NCBI RefSeq assembly: GCF_002150805.1
Contig: NZ_MTBA01000003.1
Coordinates: 434,001 to 498,000 of the forward strand
Reading direction: 5' to 3'
Origin: Oceanospirillum sanctuarii
Lineage (GTDB): Bacteria; Pseudomonadota; Gammaproteobacteria; Pseudomonadales; Halomonadaceae
Length of the DNA stretch: 64,000 nucleotides
The position numbers and the translations under genes were made by a program. Under the pieces are notes generated by a model that saw only the letters and a list, made by a program, of their open reading frames with translations, searched no databases and had not been told where the DNA came from. Numbering within the stretch: position 1 is the stretch's first letter; the number at the start of each line of letters is the position of its first letter. Shown piece by piece: positions 17,672-27,805 of this stretch.

Positions 17672-18274
17672 TTAGTTCAGACCAAACACGTAGTTAGAAA
17701 CTGCTTCGATGTCTTTATCGCTCATTTTCGCAGCGATAGCGCGCATCATGTTGTTCGGATCGTTTGCACGGTCACCATCACGGAACTTCTTCAGAGCCGC
17801 AGCAGTGTAAGCCGGGTTCTGGCCGCTCAGTACAGGGTACTTAGCCTGCTCGTTACCCATACCGTTTGGAGAGTGACATGCAGTACAAGCCGGAATGCCT
17901 TTCGCCATGTCGCCCGCGCGGTACAGTTCCTGACCACGAGCTACCAGAGCAGGATCAGCCTGACCCAAGTTTTTAGGCTTAGCTGCGAAGTAAGCTGCAA
18001 CGTTCTGAGCATCCTGATCGCTGAAACCAGCAACCATACCCGTCATCTCAGGAACCTTACGAACGCCATCACGAATTTCGATGATCTGCTTCGCCAGGTA
18101 GCTTTCATGCTGACCTGCCAGGCTTGGGTAGTTAGGGATCATAGCGATACCCTCAACACCGTGACAACCAGCACAAACTGCTGCTTTTGCTTCTCCTGCT
18201 TTTGCATCACCAGCGGCGTGCGCAAAGCTTACCAGGCCAAGAGTAACTGCCAGACTTACCAGTAATTTCTTCAT
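17672..18274 (-). CDS. Dihaem cytochrome c4
   Basis: 200 aa periplasmic electron carrier. The signal peptide is cleaved near AHA-AGD (residue 20). Two haem-binding motifs are present: C34-A-G-C37-H38 in the N-terminal half and C130-T-A-C133-H134 in the C-terminal half. Each half also carries candidate axial methionines (M77/M80 and the NMMRAI segment). The size and two-domain layout match cytochrome c4, which feeds electrons to cbb3-type oxidases. The divergent neighbour is engB, the same pairing as in Pseudomonas. Confidence 0.9.
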   Translation of the reverse strand: MKKLLVSLAVTLGLVSFAHAAGDAKAGEAKAAVCAGCHGVEGIAMIPNYPSLAGQHESYLAKQIIEIRDGVRKVPEMTGMVAGFSDQDAQNVAAYFAAKPKNLGQADPALVARGQELYRAGDMAKGIPACTACHSPNGMGNEQAKYPVLSGQNPAYTAAALKKFRDGDRANDPNNMMRAIAAKMSDKDIEAVSNYVFGLN

Positions 18275-18423
18275 TGCTAATCCAATCTTGCTAATTTTAA
18301 GGTGATTACTGTTATTTTCCTGAGGCTTACCAGAGTCTGCTTCTGTGAGCAGCTACTCTCTGATAGGCCGAAACCTTGGGAGGCTCCTGCCGGAAAGCCC
18401 TGGCAGTGCCAGATCAATTATTC

Positions 18424-18449
18424 CGTCTGATGCTCAGTTACATCAGACG
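18424..18449. repeat. Inverted repeat in the cytochrome c4 - engB divergent region
   Basis: CGTCTGATG and its complement CATCAGACG, separated by the 8-base loop CTCAGTTA, 130 bases upstream of engB. It could be an RNA hairpin or an operator; a short TTTAAGTT follows on the plus strand. Confidence 0.5.
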
Positions 18450-18578
18450 TTTAAGTTCGTGCCGAATCGACCTGAATGGTACACTACCATCTAAAAAGTG
18501 GTGGCATTATATACTAATCCGAAGGGAAACGTGAACGCCCCATATAACCTGTCTTTTGCCCCATTAGTTGAATACGCC

Positions 18579-19262
18579 ATGACCGAAGTTTCTAATCAAG
18601 ACCTGAACAACGAACAGAACCAAAACACTGCGGATGATCGCGCGCCAAAGCTGAACTACCAGACGGCGAGCTTTATGATCAGCGCCCCGACCCTGGCTCA
18701 ATGTCCTCCGGATTTTGGTGCCGAAGTCGCCTTTGCCGGTCGTTCCAATGCGGGTAAATCCAGTTCAATCAATACGTTGACCCAGAACTCCCGACTGGCC
18801 CGAACCTCGAAAACTCCGGGGCGCACGCAGCTTATCAACTTTTTTGGCCTGCACAACGGCACAGATCAAAAACTGGTGGATCTGCCGGGTTACGGTTACG
18901 CCAAAGTACCGGAAAAGGTCAAACTGGAGTGGCAGCGCCACCTGTCAGAATACCTGCTCAACCGTCAGGTTCTGCGCGGTATCGTACTGGTGATGGATAT
19001 TCGTCATCCGCTGACCGAGTTCGACCAGATGATGCTGGAATGGGCTGACAAGGTGAACAAACCGGTTCATATCCTGCTGACCAAAGCGGATAAACTGAAG
19101 AAAGGTGCAGCTAAAAAAGCACTGCTGGAAGTTAAACAGGCCCTGCATGAGTGGGAAGATCTGGTCAGTGTGCAGCAGTTCTCTGCCCTCAAGAAAGATG
19201 GCGTACCTCAACTGCGCCAGAAGCTGGATGAATGGCTGCAGCTGGAACTACCAGAGGCTTAA
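18579..19262 (+). CDS. engB: Ribosome biogenesis GTPase EngB (YihA/YsxC)
   Basis: 227 aa essential GTPase for large-subunit assembly. G1 is GRSNAGKSS at 54-62, G2 is the TPGRTQ threonine region at 79-84, G3 is DLPG at 101-104 and G4 is TKAD at 168-171. The start chosen is the ATG at 18579 (MTEVSNQD), which gives the usual family length with a short polar N-terminal tail; an in-frame upstream start at 18498 would add 27 residues that do not resemble the family. Confidence 0.95.
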   Translation: MTEVSNQDLNNEQNQNTADDRAPKLNYQTASFMISAPTLAQCPPDFGAEVAFAGRSNAGKSSSINTLTQNSRLARTSKTPGRTQLINFFGLHNGTDQKLVDLPGYGYAKVPEKVKLEWQRHLSEYLLNRQVLRGIVLVMDIRHPLTEFDQMMLEWADKVNKPVHILLTKADKLKKGAAKKALLEVKQALHEWEDLVSVQQFSALKKDGVPQLRQKLDEWLQLELPEA

Positions 19263-19282
19263 CTTCCTTAACTGTGCAGCAT

Positions 19283-19312
19283 AAAAAACCAGAGCCCGGC
19301 TCTGGTTTTTTT
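19283..19312 (+). terminator. engB terminator
   Basis: Stem AAAAAACCAGAGC / GCTCTGGTTTTTT with loop CCG and a T7 tail. Confidence 0.92.
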
Positions 19313-19347
19313 GTCACTCGTTCCGGCGGAGCGTGGGGGACGAGACA

Positions 19348-20046
19348 TTATCGATCCAGCTGCGTCACCGCCTGATGCAGCTGACTCAGGCAGTCGATAC
19401 GGGCATCATAGAACGCCGGTGCTTTTGCGGAAGGCTTTACCTGTACCCAGAGGGTTTTCATCCCCATCCGATACGCACCCTCAATATCATGCTCCGGATT
19501 ATCGCCGACAAAGAGAATCTCCTGCGGTGTGCACTTCAGATGATCCAGCACCGCCTGAAACGCTTCCGGATCAGGTTTAGCCACCGATAGCCCCTCGGCA
19601 CTGAAAGCGAAATCAAACCACTCTGCCAGGGGTGTCTGAAACACATCCGCATTACCGTTACTCAGTGCACCGATAATATACTCACGCTTCAAACCTTCCA
19701 GAGCCTCAAACGCGTAAGGAAAAGGCTCAATCTGGTTGCGATAGCGCCAGAAAACCGCAAAAGCCTGCTCCGCAAGCTGAGCCGCTTCAACGTCGGAATA
19801 GCCGGATAAGCGCAAACATTCATCCATCGCCCGCATACGTGAACGGGTAACAAAGTGCATCAGCTCGGGATGTCGGCGTGCCAGACTCATGCGATAACCG
19901 CGCAGCTCCCGTTCAGTAAAGCGCGCTGTCAGTTTCGGTGCATGCTGGTTGAGCCACTGATAATGAGCGCGCTCAGCTTTCACAATCACAGGGTTTACAT
20001 CCCAGAGGGTGTCGTCCAGATCAAACACGACCGCTTTAATACTCAT
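19348..20046 (-). CDS. yigB: YigB-like HAD-family phosphatase
   Basis: 232 aa. HAD motif I is FDLDDT (D9, D11), motif II is ALSNGN and motif IV is FVGDNPEHD, with a helical cap between. In E. coli, YigB dephosphorylates 5-amino-6-ribitylamino-uracil phosphate and FMN in the riboflavin pathway. The gene order dapF-DUF484-xerC-yigB is the same here, which supports the name. The ATG at 20046 is 7 bases after the xerC stop; the longer in-frame extension overlaps xerC and is not used. Confidence 0.85.
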   Translation of the reverse strand: MSIKAVVFDLDDTLWDVNPVIVKAERAHYQWLNQHAPKLTARFTERELRGYRMSLARRHPELMHFVTRSRMRAMDECLRLSGYSDVEAAQLAEQAFAVFWRYRNQIEPFPYAFEALEGLKREYIIGALSNGNADVFQTPLAEWFDFAFSAEGLSVAKPDPEAFQAVLDHLKCTPQEILFVGDNPEHDIEGAYRMGMKTLWVQVKPSAKAPAFYDARIDCLSQLHQAVTQLDR

Positions 20047-20053
20047 CTTTGTG

Positions 20054-21013
20054 TTATCCCTCTTTATCCTGTTTCTTTTTGCGCTGTGCTCTTGGATGCG
20101 ACTTATCGTAAACCTGTGCCAGATGCTGATAATCCAGTCGGGTGTAGATCTGGGTGCTGCTGATATCCGCATGGCCGAGCAGCTCCTGCACTCCCCGCAG
20201 ATCACCACTTGATTCCAGCAGATGGCTGGCATAGGAATGCCTTAAACGGTGGGGATGCAGGCGATCTGCAATACCTGCATTTTGCCCCGCCCTGGCAACC
20301 CGCTGCTGAACCATAGTTGGCGTGATACGGTTACCACGCTGACCGATAAAGAGCGCCGTTTGCTGTTCGTTTTTCAACCACTGGTCTCTGACATCAAGCC
20401 AGTGTTTTAATGCTTTCGCTGCCTTTCCCCCCAGAGGAGAGAGACGTTCTTTACGCCCTTTGCCCATTACCCGGATCTGTTCCTGAGCAAAATCGACACT
20501 CTCAAGATCCAGCGCCACCAGTTCTGCCAGTCGCAAGCCGCAACCGTAGAGCAGCTCTAACATCGCTTTATCTCTCAACTCGGCAATACGGTTTTTATCG
20601 GAAACGTTTTGATCCACAGGCTGATCCAGCATCTGCTGCAGCTGATCGATATCCACGGGTTTAGGCAGTAGCTGAGCCGCTTTAGGGGCACGTAAACCAT
20701 CGGCAGGATTCGTCTCCAGCACCTTTTGTCGTTGCAGAAAACCAAGGAAGCTTTTGATACTGGACAGATGACGCTGAAGGGAGCGGGGAGTCAGCCCTTC
20801 CTGATGGCGAAAGGCCAGATAATGTCGAATCTGCTTGCGGGTCAGCACCTTCCAGTCGGATATAGCCGCGCCATCATCCGACTGAAGGTAGTGCAGAAAC
20901 TGCTCAAGATCCCGACGGTAGTTACTCAGGGTATGGGGCGAGCCCTGCTGTTGAGCAAGGCTTGTCAGAAAAGCTTCCAGAGATTGCTCAAGGGGTGAGC
21001 CGGAAAGCGTCAT
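20054..21013 (-). CDS. xerC: Tyrosine recombinase XerC
   Basis: 319 aa. With XerD it resolves chromosome dimers at dif. An N-terminal SAM-like core-binding domain spans 8-100 and the catalytic domain about 120-300. All six catalytic residues are visible: Arg161 (CGLRLAEL), Lys185, His255 and Arg258 (HPHRLRHS), His281 (LGHADIS) and the nucleophile Tyr290 (TQIYTRLD). Position between DUF484 and yigB, as in E. coli, marks it as XerC rather than XerD. The Lys/Arg-rich tail is ordinary. Confidence 0.96.
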   Translation of the reverse strand: MTLSGSPLEQSLEAFLTSLAQQQGSPHTLSNYRRDLEQFLHYLQSDDGAAISDWKVLTRKQIRHYLAFRHQEGLTPRSLQRHLSSIKSFLGFLQRQKVLETNPADGLRAPKAAQLLPKPVDIDQLQQMLDQPVDQNVSDKNRIAELRDKAMLELLYGCGLRLAELVALDLESVDFAQEQIRVMGKGRKERLSPLGGKAAKALKHWLDVRDQWLKNEQQTALFIGQRGNRITPTMVQQRVARAGQNAGIADRLHPHRLRHSYASHLLESSGDLRGVQELLGHADISSTQIYTRLDYQHLAQVYDKSHPRAQRKKKQDKEG

Positions 21014-21035
21014 TACAGAACCATGAATATCCGAC

Positions 21036-21752
21036 TTAACGCAGATGATGCAGCAGACGCGCTACGACATCTGCGACATAGGCCGCAAACTCAGTGCCCA
21101 TTTCCGCACGGAAATAATCCGGGTTTTCACTGCCCAGCAGCAGATAGCCTTTTACATCATCCTGATTCAGCGGAATCACCGCCGCCGAACCATCAGCAAC
21201 CATGCCCAGCTCAAACAACTGCTCCAGCTGCTCAGCAGACACCTGACCACAAAAAGTACGGTTACTCTGCAAAAGCGCCTGAATCAAAGCGGTCAGGCTG
21301 TTGTCCGCCTGAGTCACCAGCTGAGAGGTATTGATCGTATCTGCACTACCGGAATCGGTAATCACCAGTCGGCTATGACCGGTACCAAAGCTGTTACGCA
21401 GTTGCTCGGACAGGGTTGCGGCCAGATCATTCAGATCGTCCGCTTCCAAAAGCGCCAGAATTAACCGGCGCACGCGGGAAAGCTGCATGTCGTTATGACG
21501 TGCGGTATCCAGCAGATCTTCCAGATGATCTTCACGATCCGCCAAACGCTCCCGCATCAGGATCATCTGGCGCTCCAACAGCGAAACCGCCTTACCGCTG
21601 GGATGCGGCAAGTTCAGCTCCAGCAGAAGCTCTTCATGCTGCTGGAAAAAATCCGGATTGTTTTTCAGATAGTCAGCGACCGCCTGAGCATCAATCCCAT
21701 TTGTGGACGCCGCCCCGCTCTCGGAAACGGTCCCGCTTTTGGAATCTGTCAT
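21036..21752 (-). CDS. DUF484 family protein
   Basis: 238 aa, cytosolic. An N-terminal helical segment with the DUF484 hallmark [12 protein letters not shown], then [14 protein letters not shown] as a coiled coil (about 60-90), then a GAF-like domain to the C-terminus. The family sits between dapF and xerC in most gammaproteobacteria; its function is not established. Its start overlaps the dapF stop by four bases (ATGA), so it is translationally coupled. Confidence 0.9.
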   Translation of the reverse strand: MTDSKSGTVSESGAASTNGIDAQAVADYLKNNPDFFQQHEELLLELNLPHPSGKAVSLLERQMILMRERLADREDHLEDLLDTARHNDMQLSRVRRLILALLEADDLNDLAATLSEQLRNSFGTGHSRLVITDSGSADTINTSQLVTQADNSLTALIQALLQSNRTFCGQVSAEQLEQLFELGMVADGSAAVIPLNQDDVKGYLLLGSENPDYFRAEMGTEFAAYVADVVARLLHHLR

Positions 21753-22579
21753 AGGTAGATTTGTCCTTCAAAAACCCGTGCCGCGGGGCCTGTCATCATG
21801 ACGGGCGCACCTTCACCGGACCATTGGATTTTCAGTGTACCACCAGGAAGATGTACTTCTACCACTTCATTTAGTAACCCTTGTAACCGTCCTGCAACAA
21901 CAGCGGCGCAAGCCCCTGTTCCACAAGCCAAAGTTTCTCCGGCACCACGTTCATAAACCCGCAAACGAATCTCGTCACGACTGACAACCTGCATAAAACC
22001 AACATTCACCCGATTCGGGAAACGGGGATGGCTTTCGATCTTAGGCCCCAGCAGCTCAACCGGAGCGGTATCCACATCATCCACCACTAGTACGCCATGG
22101 GGATTCCCCATAGAAACCGCACCGACAGTATAGGATTGACCATCAACCTCCAGCTCATACTTTTCCTGCTGGTTGTCTGCGACAAAAGGAATCGTATCCG
22201 GCACCAGGCGGGGGGTGCCCATATCCACCGTCACACCGCCATCATCGGTCAGGTTAAGCTGGATATTGCCGCCGGAGGTTTCGACATTAATACTTTTCTT
22301 GCTGGTCAGGCGCTTGTCGTAAACGAAACGGGCAAAACAGCGCGCGCCGTTGCCGCACTGCTCAACTTCGCTGCCATCTGCATTAAAGATACGGTATTTG
22401 AAATCCATATCCGGATCCGTTGGCGGCTCAACAATCAGCAGCTGATCGAAGCCTATTCCGAAGTTACGGTCTGCCAGTTCACGTACCTGATCGGGAAAAA
22501 TTTTTGCCCGCTGCGAGACCAGATCAACCACCATAAAGTCGTTGCCCAGTCCGTGCATCTTGGTAAATTTCAACAGCAT
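21749..22579 (-). CDS. dapF: Diaminopimelate epimerase
   Basis: 276 aa. It converts LL- to meso-diaminopimelate for lysine and peptidoglycan. The two catalytic cysteines that act as acid and base are Cys75 (EQCGNGARC) and Cys219 (ACGTGACA), in the two mirror-image halves expected of the fold. It lies between lysA, the next enzyme in the pathway, and DUF484. A long hairpin lies in the gap to lysA. Confidence 0.97.
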   Translation of the reverse strand: MLLKFTKMHGLGNDFMVVDLVSQRAKIFPDQVRELADRNFGIGFDQLLIVEPPTDPDMDFKYRIFNADGSEVEQCGNGARCFARFVYDKRLTSKKSINVETSGGNIQLNLTDDGGVTVDMGTPRLVPDTIPFVADNQQEKYELEVDGQSYTVGAVSMGNPHGVLVVDDVDTAPVELLGPKIESHPRFPNRVNVGFMQVVSRDEIRLRVYERGAGETLACGTGACAAVVAGRLQGLLNEVVEVHLPGGTLKIQWSGEGAPVMMTGPAARVFEGQIYL

Positions 22580-22593
22580 TTACTTGCTCTCCC

Positions 22594-22647
22594 GCAGGAT
22601 GTTCTTTTTATACAGCGACGAATTTCGTCGTTAAAAGAACACCCTGC
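22594..22647. repeat. 54-base imperfect palindrome in the lysA-dapF gap
   Basis: Left arm 22594-22608 and right arm 22633-22647 pair over 14 of 15 positions (A599:C642 is the mismatch). The inside holds a second 7-bp hairpin, CGACGAA / TTCGTCG, at 22616-22630. In the leftward operon mRNA it would sit between the lysA stop and the dapF start. Confidence 0.9.
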
Positions 22648-22691
22648 TGATTAATCGTCTTGTCTTAAACCTTGTCTTAAAACAGTGGCGA

Positions 22692-23945
22692 TTAAGCCGG
22701 CAGCACGTTTTCGCCTGCAATCTGCTGCTCAAAGGTCTCACGACGACGAACCAGGAAGCTCTGATCGCCATCCACCATCACTTCAGCAGCACGGTTACGG
22801 CTGTTGTAGTTGGAAGACATAGCAAAACCGTAAGCACCGGCAGAACGAACCGCCAGCAGATCACCCTGCTGCAGCGCCAGCTCACGGTCTTTACCGATAA
22901 AGTCGCCGGTTTCACAGATCGGGCCAACCAGATCGTAAGTCGCTTTCTCAGCGTCAGCAGCCGGTTCAACCACAGGAATGATCTTCTGCCAGGCACTGTA
23001 CAGTGAAGGACGCAGCAGGTCGTTCATGGCCGCATCAACCACAGCAAAGTTTTTCGCTTCTGTCGGTTTCAGGTATTCCACGCGGGTTACCAGAATACCG
23101 GCGTTAGCGGCGATAGAACGGCCCGGCTCCATGATCAGGGTCAGATCGCTGTCACCCAGACGCTCCAGCACCTTGGTCGCGTAATCACGAGGCTCCGGCG
23201 GCGTTTCGTCGTCATAACGAACGCCAAGGCCTCCACCCAGATCCAGGTGTTTGATATTGATACCTTTTTCAGCCAGCTTAGCGATCAGATCCAGCAGACG
23301 ATCCAGCGCATCCAGGAAAGGGGCACTCTGTGTCAGCTGAGAACCGATATGACAGTCCACACCTTCCACTTTCAGGTTCGGCAGACTGGCGGCTTTCAGG
23401 TAAACCTCTTCCGCGCGATCAATGGAGATACCAAACTTGTTCTCTTTCAGACCGGTGGAGATATACGGGTGGGTCTGAGCATCCACGTCCGGGTTCACAC
23501 GCAGGGAAACACTGGCCTGCAGCCCCATGGACTCAGCTACATCATTCAGACGATCCAGTTCTGCTTCCGATTCTACGTTGAAGCACTTGATACCGACCTG
23601 CAGCGCGCGGCGCATTTCATGGGCCTGTTTGCCGACACCGGAGAAGATCACTTTTGCCGGATCACCACCTGCGGTCAGAACACGCTCAAGCTCACCCACA
23701 GAAACGATATCGAAACCGGCGCCCAAACGAGCCAGCACATTCAGCACCGCCAGATTGGAGTTGGCTTTTACCGCATAGCAGATCAGGTGCGGCTGATTGG
23801 CCAGCGCCTCATCATAAGCACGGTAGTGACGCTCGAGGGTTGCACGGGAATAAACGTACAGCGGTGTGCCATACTGCTCAGCCAGCTGGTTTACCGCGAC
23901 ATCTTCTGCGAACAGGGTGTCGCCCTGATAGTTAAAAAAGTCCAT
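22692..23945 (-). CDS. lysA: Diaminopimelate decarboxylase
   Basis: 417 aa, PLP-dependent; makes L-lysine from meso-diaminopimelate, the last step of the pathway. The PLP lysine is Lys60 (YAVKANSN). The glycine-rich phosphate-binding segment LDLGGGLGVRY and the CETGDF active-site cysteine motif of the partner subunit are present, as is EPGRSI. Fold-type III, the normal length. It follows lptM and precedes dapF on the same strand, an ordinary gammaproteobacterial cluster. Confidence 0.97.
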   Translation of the reverse strand: MDFFNYQGDTLFAEDVAVNQLAEQYGTPLYVYSRATLERHYRAYDEALANQPHLICYAVKANSNLAVLNVLARLGAGFDIVSVGELERVLTAGGDPAKVIFSGVGKQAHEMRRALQVGIKCFNVESEAELDRLNDVAESMGLQASVSLRVNPDVDAQTHPYISTGLKENKFGISIDRAEEVYLKAASLPNLKVEGVDCHIGSQLTQSAPFLDALDRLLDLIAKLAEKGINIKHLDLGGGLGVRYDDETPPEPRDYATKVLERLGDSDLTLIMEPGRSIAANAGILVTRVEYLKPTEAKNFAVVDAAMNDLLRPSLYSAWQKIIPVVEPAADAEKATYDLVGPICETGDFIGKDRELALQQGDLLAVRSAGAYGFAMSSNYNSRNRAAEVMVDGDQSFLVRRRETFEQQIAGENVLPA

Positions 23946-24065
23946 AACTGTCTCACCGGATGGGCAGCAGCCTTTGGCTGCTACCGGGAATCTGTTTTCC
24001 CCGCAGCAAAAGTGCGCGGGGAGCGAATCAGCCTAGCTGATTTGTACTGATATAAAAGACTGGTA

Positions 24066-24194
24066 CTACTGAGACTGATTGGTGGCCTCAGGTTTTGCAC
24101 CTTCGTCCGGCAGGTAAAGCGGTCCTTTCTGACCGCAACCTGCCAGCGCTAATGTCACCAGACACAGGCTTAAAATAGCTTTGAAGCGACGCAT
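24066..24194 (-). CDS. lptM: LPS translocon maturation chaperone LptM (YifL)
   Basis: 42-aa lipoprotein. It has a short signal peptide with lipobox LAGC (Cys20), then the family-defining GQKGPLYLP directly after the lipidated cysteine. LptM binds LptD/LptE and helps LptD acquire its native disulfides. The ATG at 24194 is one base from the end of argH, and lysA lies downstream, the usual E. coli-type order of lptM before dapF. A longer in-frame start would overlap argH. Confidence 0.9.
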   Translation of the reverse strand: MRRFKAILSLCLVTLALAGCGQKGPLYLPDEGAKPEATNQSQ

Positions 24195-24195
24195 A

Positions 24196-25617
24196 TCAGC
24201 CTCGGGTCGCCAGCAGGTCACGACCACGCTTAACCGCTGCACGTACCTGATCCGGCGCAGTACCACCAATGTGGTTACGGGCGCTTACGGAGCCTTCCAG
24301 CGTCAGCACTTCAAACACATCTTCTGTGATGCTATCAGAGAACTGCTGCAGTTCTTCCAGGGTCATCTCGCCCAGATCCTTACCGGTTTTAACACCGTAG
24401 GCCACAGACTTACCCACGATCTCATGAGAGTCACGGAAGGCGATACCCTTACGTACCAGATAATCCGCCAGATCCGTTGCGGTAGAGAAGCCACGTAGTG
24501 CCGCTTCATGCATCTCTTCTTTGCGGGATTCAATCGCCGGAATCATATCGGCGAAAGCACGCAGAGAACCCTGCAGGGTATCCACCACGTCAAAGATCGG
24601 CTCTTTGTCTTCCTGGTTGTCTTTGTTGTACGCCAGTGGCTGAGACTTCATCAGGGTCAGCAGCGAGAACAGATGACCAAAGACACGACCGCTCTTACCG
24701 CGCACCAGTTCCGGTACATCCGGGTTTTTCTTCTGCGGCATAATGGAGGAACCGGTGCAGAAACGATCCGGCAGGTTGATAAAGTTGAACTGTGCCGAAG
24801 TCCACAGCACCAGCTCTTCCGACATACGGGACAGGTGCATCATGATCAGGCTGGCAGCAGAGGAGAACTCAATCGCGAAGTCACGATCCGATACGGAATC
24901 CAGTGAGTTCTCAGTCGGACGCTCAAAGCCCAGCAGTTCAGCAGTCAGATGACGGTCGATCGGGTAAGTCGTACCCGCCAGCGCTGCAGCGCCCAGTGGC
25001 AGAATGTTGATACGCTTACGGCAATCCTGCAGACGCTCGTAGTCACGGGTCAGCATCTCGAACCACGCCATCAGGTGATGACCAAAGGTAACAGGCTGCG
25101 CGGTTTGCAGGTGCGTGAAACCCGGCATGATGGTATCGGCTTCTTTATCAGCCAGACCCAGCAGACCTTCCTGCAGACGGTTCAGCTCAGCACTGATCAC
25201 ATCGATCTCATCACGCAGGTAAAGGCGGATATCAGTAGCCACCTGATCGTTACGGGAACGGCCGGTGTGCAGTTTTTTACCTGTGATACCGATCTTTTGC
25301 GTTAAGCGCGCCTCGATGTTCATGTGCACATCTTCCAGCGCCACAGACCACTCGAACTCACCGTTAGCGATCTCTTCACGAATCTCAGTCAGACCCTGAA
25401 TAATCTGGTCACGCTCTTCATCGGTCAGCACGCCCACTTTCGCCAGCATCGTCGCATGCGCGATAGAGCCCTGAATATCCTGATTCGCCATACGCTGGTC
25501 GAAATCCACAGACGCCGTAAAACGTGCCACAAAGGCATCTGTTGGTTCGTTGAAACGACCGCCCCATTGCTGGTTAGTCGCCGAATTCTGTGCAGGGTTC
25601 TCTTGCTTAACACTCAT
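24196..25617 (-). CDS. argH: Argininosuccinate lyase
   Basis: 473 aa, fumarase/aspartase superfamily; last step of arginine synthesis, splitting argininosuccinate into arginine and fumarate. The superfamily signature [12 protein letters not shown] is complete and holds the catalytic serine loop. [13 protein letters not shown] and the TAQPV block (the catalytic His lies in [14 protein letters not shown]) are also present. It is transcribed divergently from hemC and ends one base before lptM. Confidence 0.97.
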   Translation of the reverse strand: MSVKQENPAQNSATNQQWGGRFNEPTDAFVARFTASVDFDQRMANQDIQGSIAHATMLAKVGVLTDEERDQIIQGLTEIREEIANGEFEWSVALEDVHMNIEARLTQKIGITGKKLHTGRSRNDQVATDIRLYLRDEIDVISAELNRLQEGLLGLADKEADTIMPGFTHLQTAQPVTFGHHLMAWFEMLTRDYERLQDCRKRINILPLGAAALAGTTYPIDRHLTAELLGFERPTENSLDSVSDRDFAIEFSSAASLIMMHLSRMSEELVLWTSAQFNFINLPDRFCTGSSIMPQKKNPDVPELVRGKSGRVFGHLFSLLTLMKSQPLAYNKDNQEDKEPIFDVVDTLQGSLRAFADMIPAIESRKEEMHEAALRGFSTATDLADYLVRKGIAFRDSHEIVGKSVAYGVKTGKDLGEMTLEELQQFSDSITEDVFEVLTLEGSVSARNHIGGTAPDQVRAAVKRGRDLLATRG

Positions 25618-25963
25618 TTTAATTCCTCATGCCAAAGACTCTGCCGTTATGCCCGATACGCCAGCCGGGTAATCGCCAACGTGTTTATCAGACCGCAGAG
25701 GTAAGCTAACTTTTGCCAGCATTATAACAGTAAGCCCGCCGTGAATGGCATGGTCATATCCCCTGATATTTCGCTTTAATCGTCAGATTTTATGGAAAAA
25801 AAACCGCGAAATGATTTGTATCGGTGTCTATTGCAGGCGGCTTTGTTAGAATCAGCGCAACGCCCATTTTTGGCGGCCTCCGGCCTTACGGCCATCCCGC
25901 GCAACCTCTGTAGTTGCCAGCACCAAGGAAGGCTGCCCACAGACAAGCAAGAGTTCTATCTCC
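25618..25963. promoter_or_regulatory. argH-hemC divergent promoter region
   Basis: A 346-base gap with no gene. On the minus strand an extended -10 box TGTTATAAT lies at 25729-25721, suited to argH. On the plus strand an extended -10 box TGTTAGAAT lies at 25844-25852, suited to hemC, giving a leader of about 105 nt. Neither has a good -35, as is usual with extended -10 promoters. A GGCC-rich stretch at 25874-25896 lies in the hemC leader. Confidence 0.45.
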
Positions 25964-26902
25964 ATGAGCCAACAAGTTATCCGTATCGCAACCCGTAAAA
26001 GCCCTCTGGCCATGTGGCAGGCTGAGCACATTCAGGCCCGTCTTGAGGCGCTGCATCCCGGTCTGAAAGTTGAACTGGTGCCGATGAGCACTCAGGGCGA
26101 CAAGATTCTGGATACTCCTCTGGCTAAAATCGGTGGTAAAGGCTTGTTTGTGAAAGAGCTGGAACTGGCCATGAATGAAGGCCGTGCCGATATCGCCGTG
26201 CACTCCATGAAAGACGTGCCTATGGTACTGCCGAAAGGTTTTGCTCTGCCGGTGATCTGTGAACGTCACGCGCCAACAGACGCTTTTGTTTCCAACAAAT
26301 ACGCCAGCTTTGACGAACTGCCGGAAGGTGCGGTTCTCGGCACGTCCAGCCTGCGTCGTGAACTGCAGGCGCGCGCTAACCGCCCGGATCTTGAAGTGAA
26401 AAGCCTGCGCGGCAACATCCAGACCCGTATGGCGAAAATGGATGACGGCGAATACGATGCTATTTTGCTGGCCACCTCTGGTCTGCAACGCATGGAGCTG
26501 GACGAGCGCATCCGTCACGAAATGACACCGGAACAGAGTCTGCCTGCCGTTGGTCAGGGCGCGCTGGGCATCGAGACCCGCGAAGGCGATGACGAGATCA
26601 TCAAACTGCTTGAGCCTCTGCGTCACGAAGACACCTGGAATACCGTTCGCGCAGAACGCGCCATGAACTGTCACCTTGAAGGCGGTTGTCAGGTGCCGAT
26701 CGGCGGTTACGCGGTACTGGTGGATAACGGTGAAAACATTCACCTGCGTGCTTTAGTGGGTGAGCCGGATGGTACAAAACTGCTGCGCGCTGAGAAAACC
26801 GGCCCGGTTTCTGACCCGGAAGCACTGGGCATCGCCGTTGCAGAGATGCTTATCGAGCAGGGCGCTAAAGAGATTCTGGATCGCGTTTATAACCGCGCCT
26901 GA
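25964..26902 (+). CDS. hemC: Hydroxymethylbilane synthase (porphobilinogen deaminase)
   Basis: 312 aa. It polymerises four porphobilinogens into hydroxymethylbilane in the cytosol. Cys242 ([10 protein letters not shown]) carries the dipyrromethane cofactor and Asp84 (SMKDVP) is the catalytic acid. The substrate-binding arginines of SLRRELQ and SLRGNIQTR are also present. First gene of a hemC-hemD-hemX-hemY operon. Confidence 0.97.
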   Translation: MSQQVIRIATRKSPLAMWQAEHIQARLEALHPGLKVELVPMSTQGDKILDTPLAKIGGKGLFVKELELAMNEGRADIAVHSMKDVPMVLPKGFALPVICERHAPTDAFVSNKYASFDELPEGAVLGTSSLRRELQARANRPDLEVKSLRGNIQTRMAKMDDGEYDAILLATSGLQRMELDERIRHEMTPEQSLPAVGQGALGIETREGDDEIIKLLEPLRHEDTWNTVRAERAMNCHLEGGCQVPIGGYAVLVDNGENIHLRALVGEPDGTKLLRAEKTGPVSDPEALGIAVAEMLIEQGAKEILDRVYNRA

Positions 26903-27004
26903 TCCCTTGCCGATCTGTCCGGTCAGAATCACTCTGGCCGGACCTTAACCTGAACGCCCATACCTGACCGACGCTTCCCCCCAGCAAGGACTGACAGCAC
27001 CTCC

Positions 27005-27790
27005 ATGAACAGCCAACGCCTGCTTAGACATTCCGACCAGCAACCGCTGAAAATCGCCGTAACCCGCCCATCCGGACAGGAAACCGCGCTGATGACGGAG
27101 CTGAAAGCAGCCGGTGCTGAGCCGTATCATATTCCCCTGCTGGCAATTGAAGAGCTGGAAGAAACACCTGTTGACCGCAGTACCCTGTTGGATCTTGACC
27201 ACTACAGCAAGGTCATCTGCGTCAGTCCGGTAACTGCCAATCTGTTTCTGGATCGTTTAGATCAGTACTGGCCACAGCCCCCGGCCAAAACCCTCTGGGT
27301 TACTCCCGGCGCGGGAACCGCTGCCATTCTGGACGATTACGGACTGCCCGTGGTCTACCCTGAACAGGGGGATAACAGCGAGGCGATGCTGACACTTCCG
27401 GCACTGACCGAGGTTGCCGGTGAAAAAATCCTGCTCTGTAAAGGCGAGGGTGGTCGCCCTCTGCTGAAAAGCACGCTGGAAGAACGGGGCGCTCAGGTTA
27501 AAGAACTCTTTTTCTACAAACGCGTTTGTCCGCCGATTCTGAGCGCCGAACGCGAGCTGCTTCAGTCCGAATATTTTGATGTCATCCTGATCAGCAGCCT
27601 GGATGCCCTGAACCATCTGGTTCAGCTGGCCGGTGCCGAGCCCGGCCTGTTTAATACCCTTTTACTGGTTTCCAGCCCCCGCCTGCGACAGGAGGCCCGT
27701 GCACTGGGCTTCAAAAAGATTGTCCAGGCCAAAGGTGCCGGTGGACAATGGCAACAGGCCGCCCTGGAATCCATAGCCAGTCAACGCTAA
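27005..27790 (+). CDS. hemD: Uroporphyrinogen-III synthase
   Basis: 261 aa, cyclises hydroxymethylbilane with inversion of ring D. The family is very divergent; support comes from two alternating-domain halves, the VTRPSGQE start, the CVSPVTANLF and LISSLDALNHL blocks (typical SxxA/N-type positions), and the position directly after hemC. The gap from hemC is 102 bases. Confidence 0.9.
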   Translation: MNSQRLLRHSDQQPLKIAVTRPSGQETALMTELKAAGAEPYHIPLLAIEELEETPVDRSTLLDLDHYSKVICVSPVTANLFLDRLDQYWPQPPAKTLWVTPGAGTAAILDDYGLPVVYPEQGDNSEAMLTLPALTEVAGEKILLCKGEGGRPLLKSTLEERGAQVKELFFYKRVCPPILSAERELLQSEYFDVILISSLDALNHLVQLAGAEPGLFNTLLLVSSPRLRQEARALGFKKIVQAKGAGGQWQQAALESIASQR

Positions 27791-27805
27791 GCATGAGGCG
27801 ATGCA

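Noticed and set aside
23247-24050. 267-codon plus-strand frame opposite lysA
   Set aside because: A shadow of lysA in a GC-rich codon context.
25886-26743. 285-codon minus-strand frame opposite hemC
   Set aside because: Shadow of hemC; no start signals or domain.
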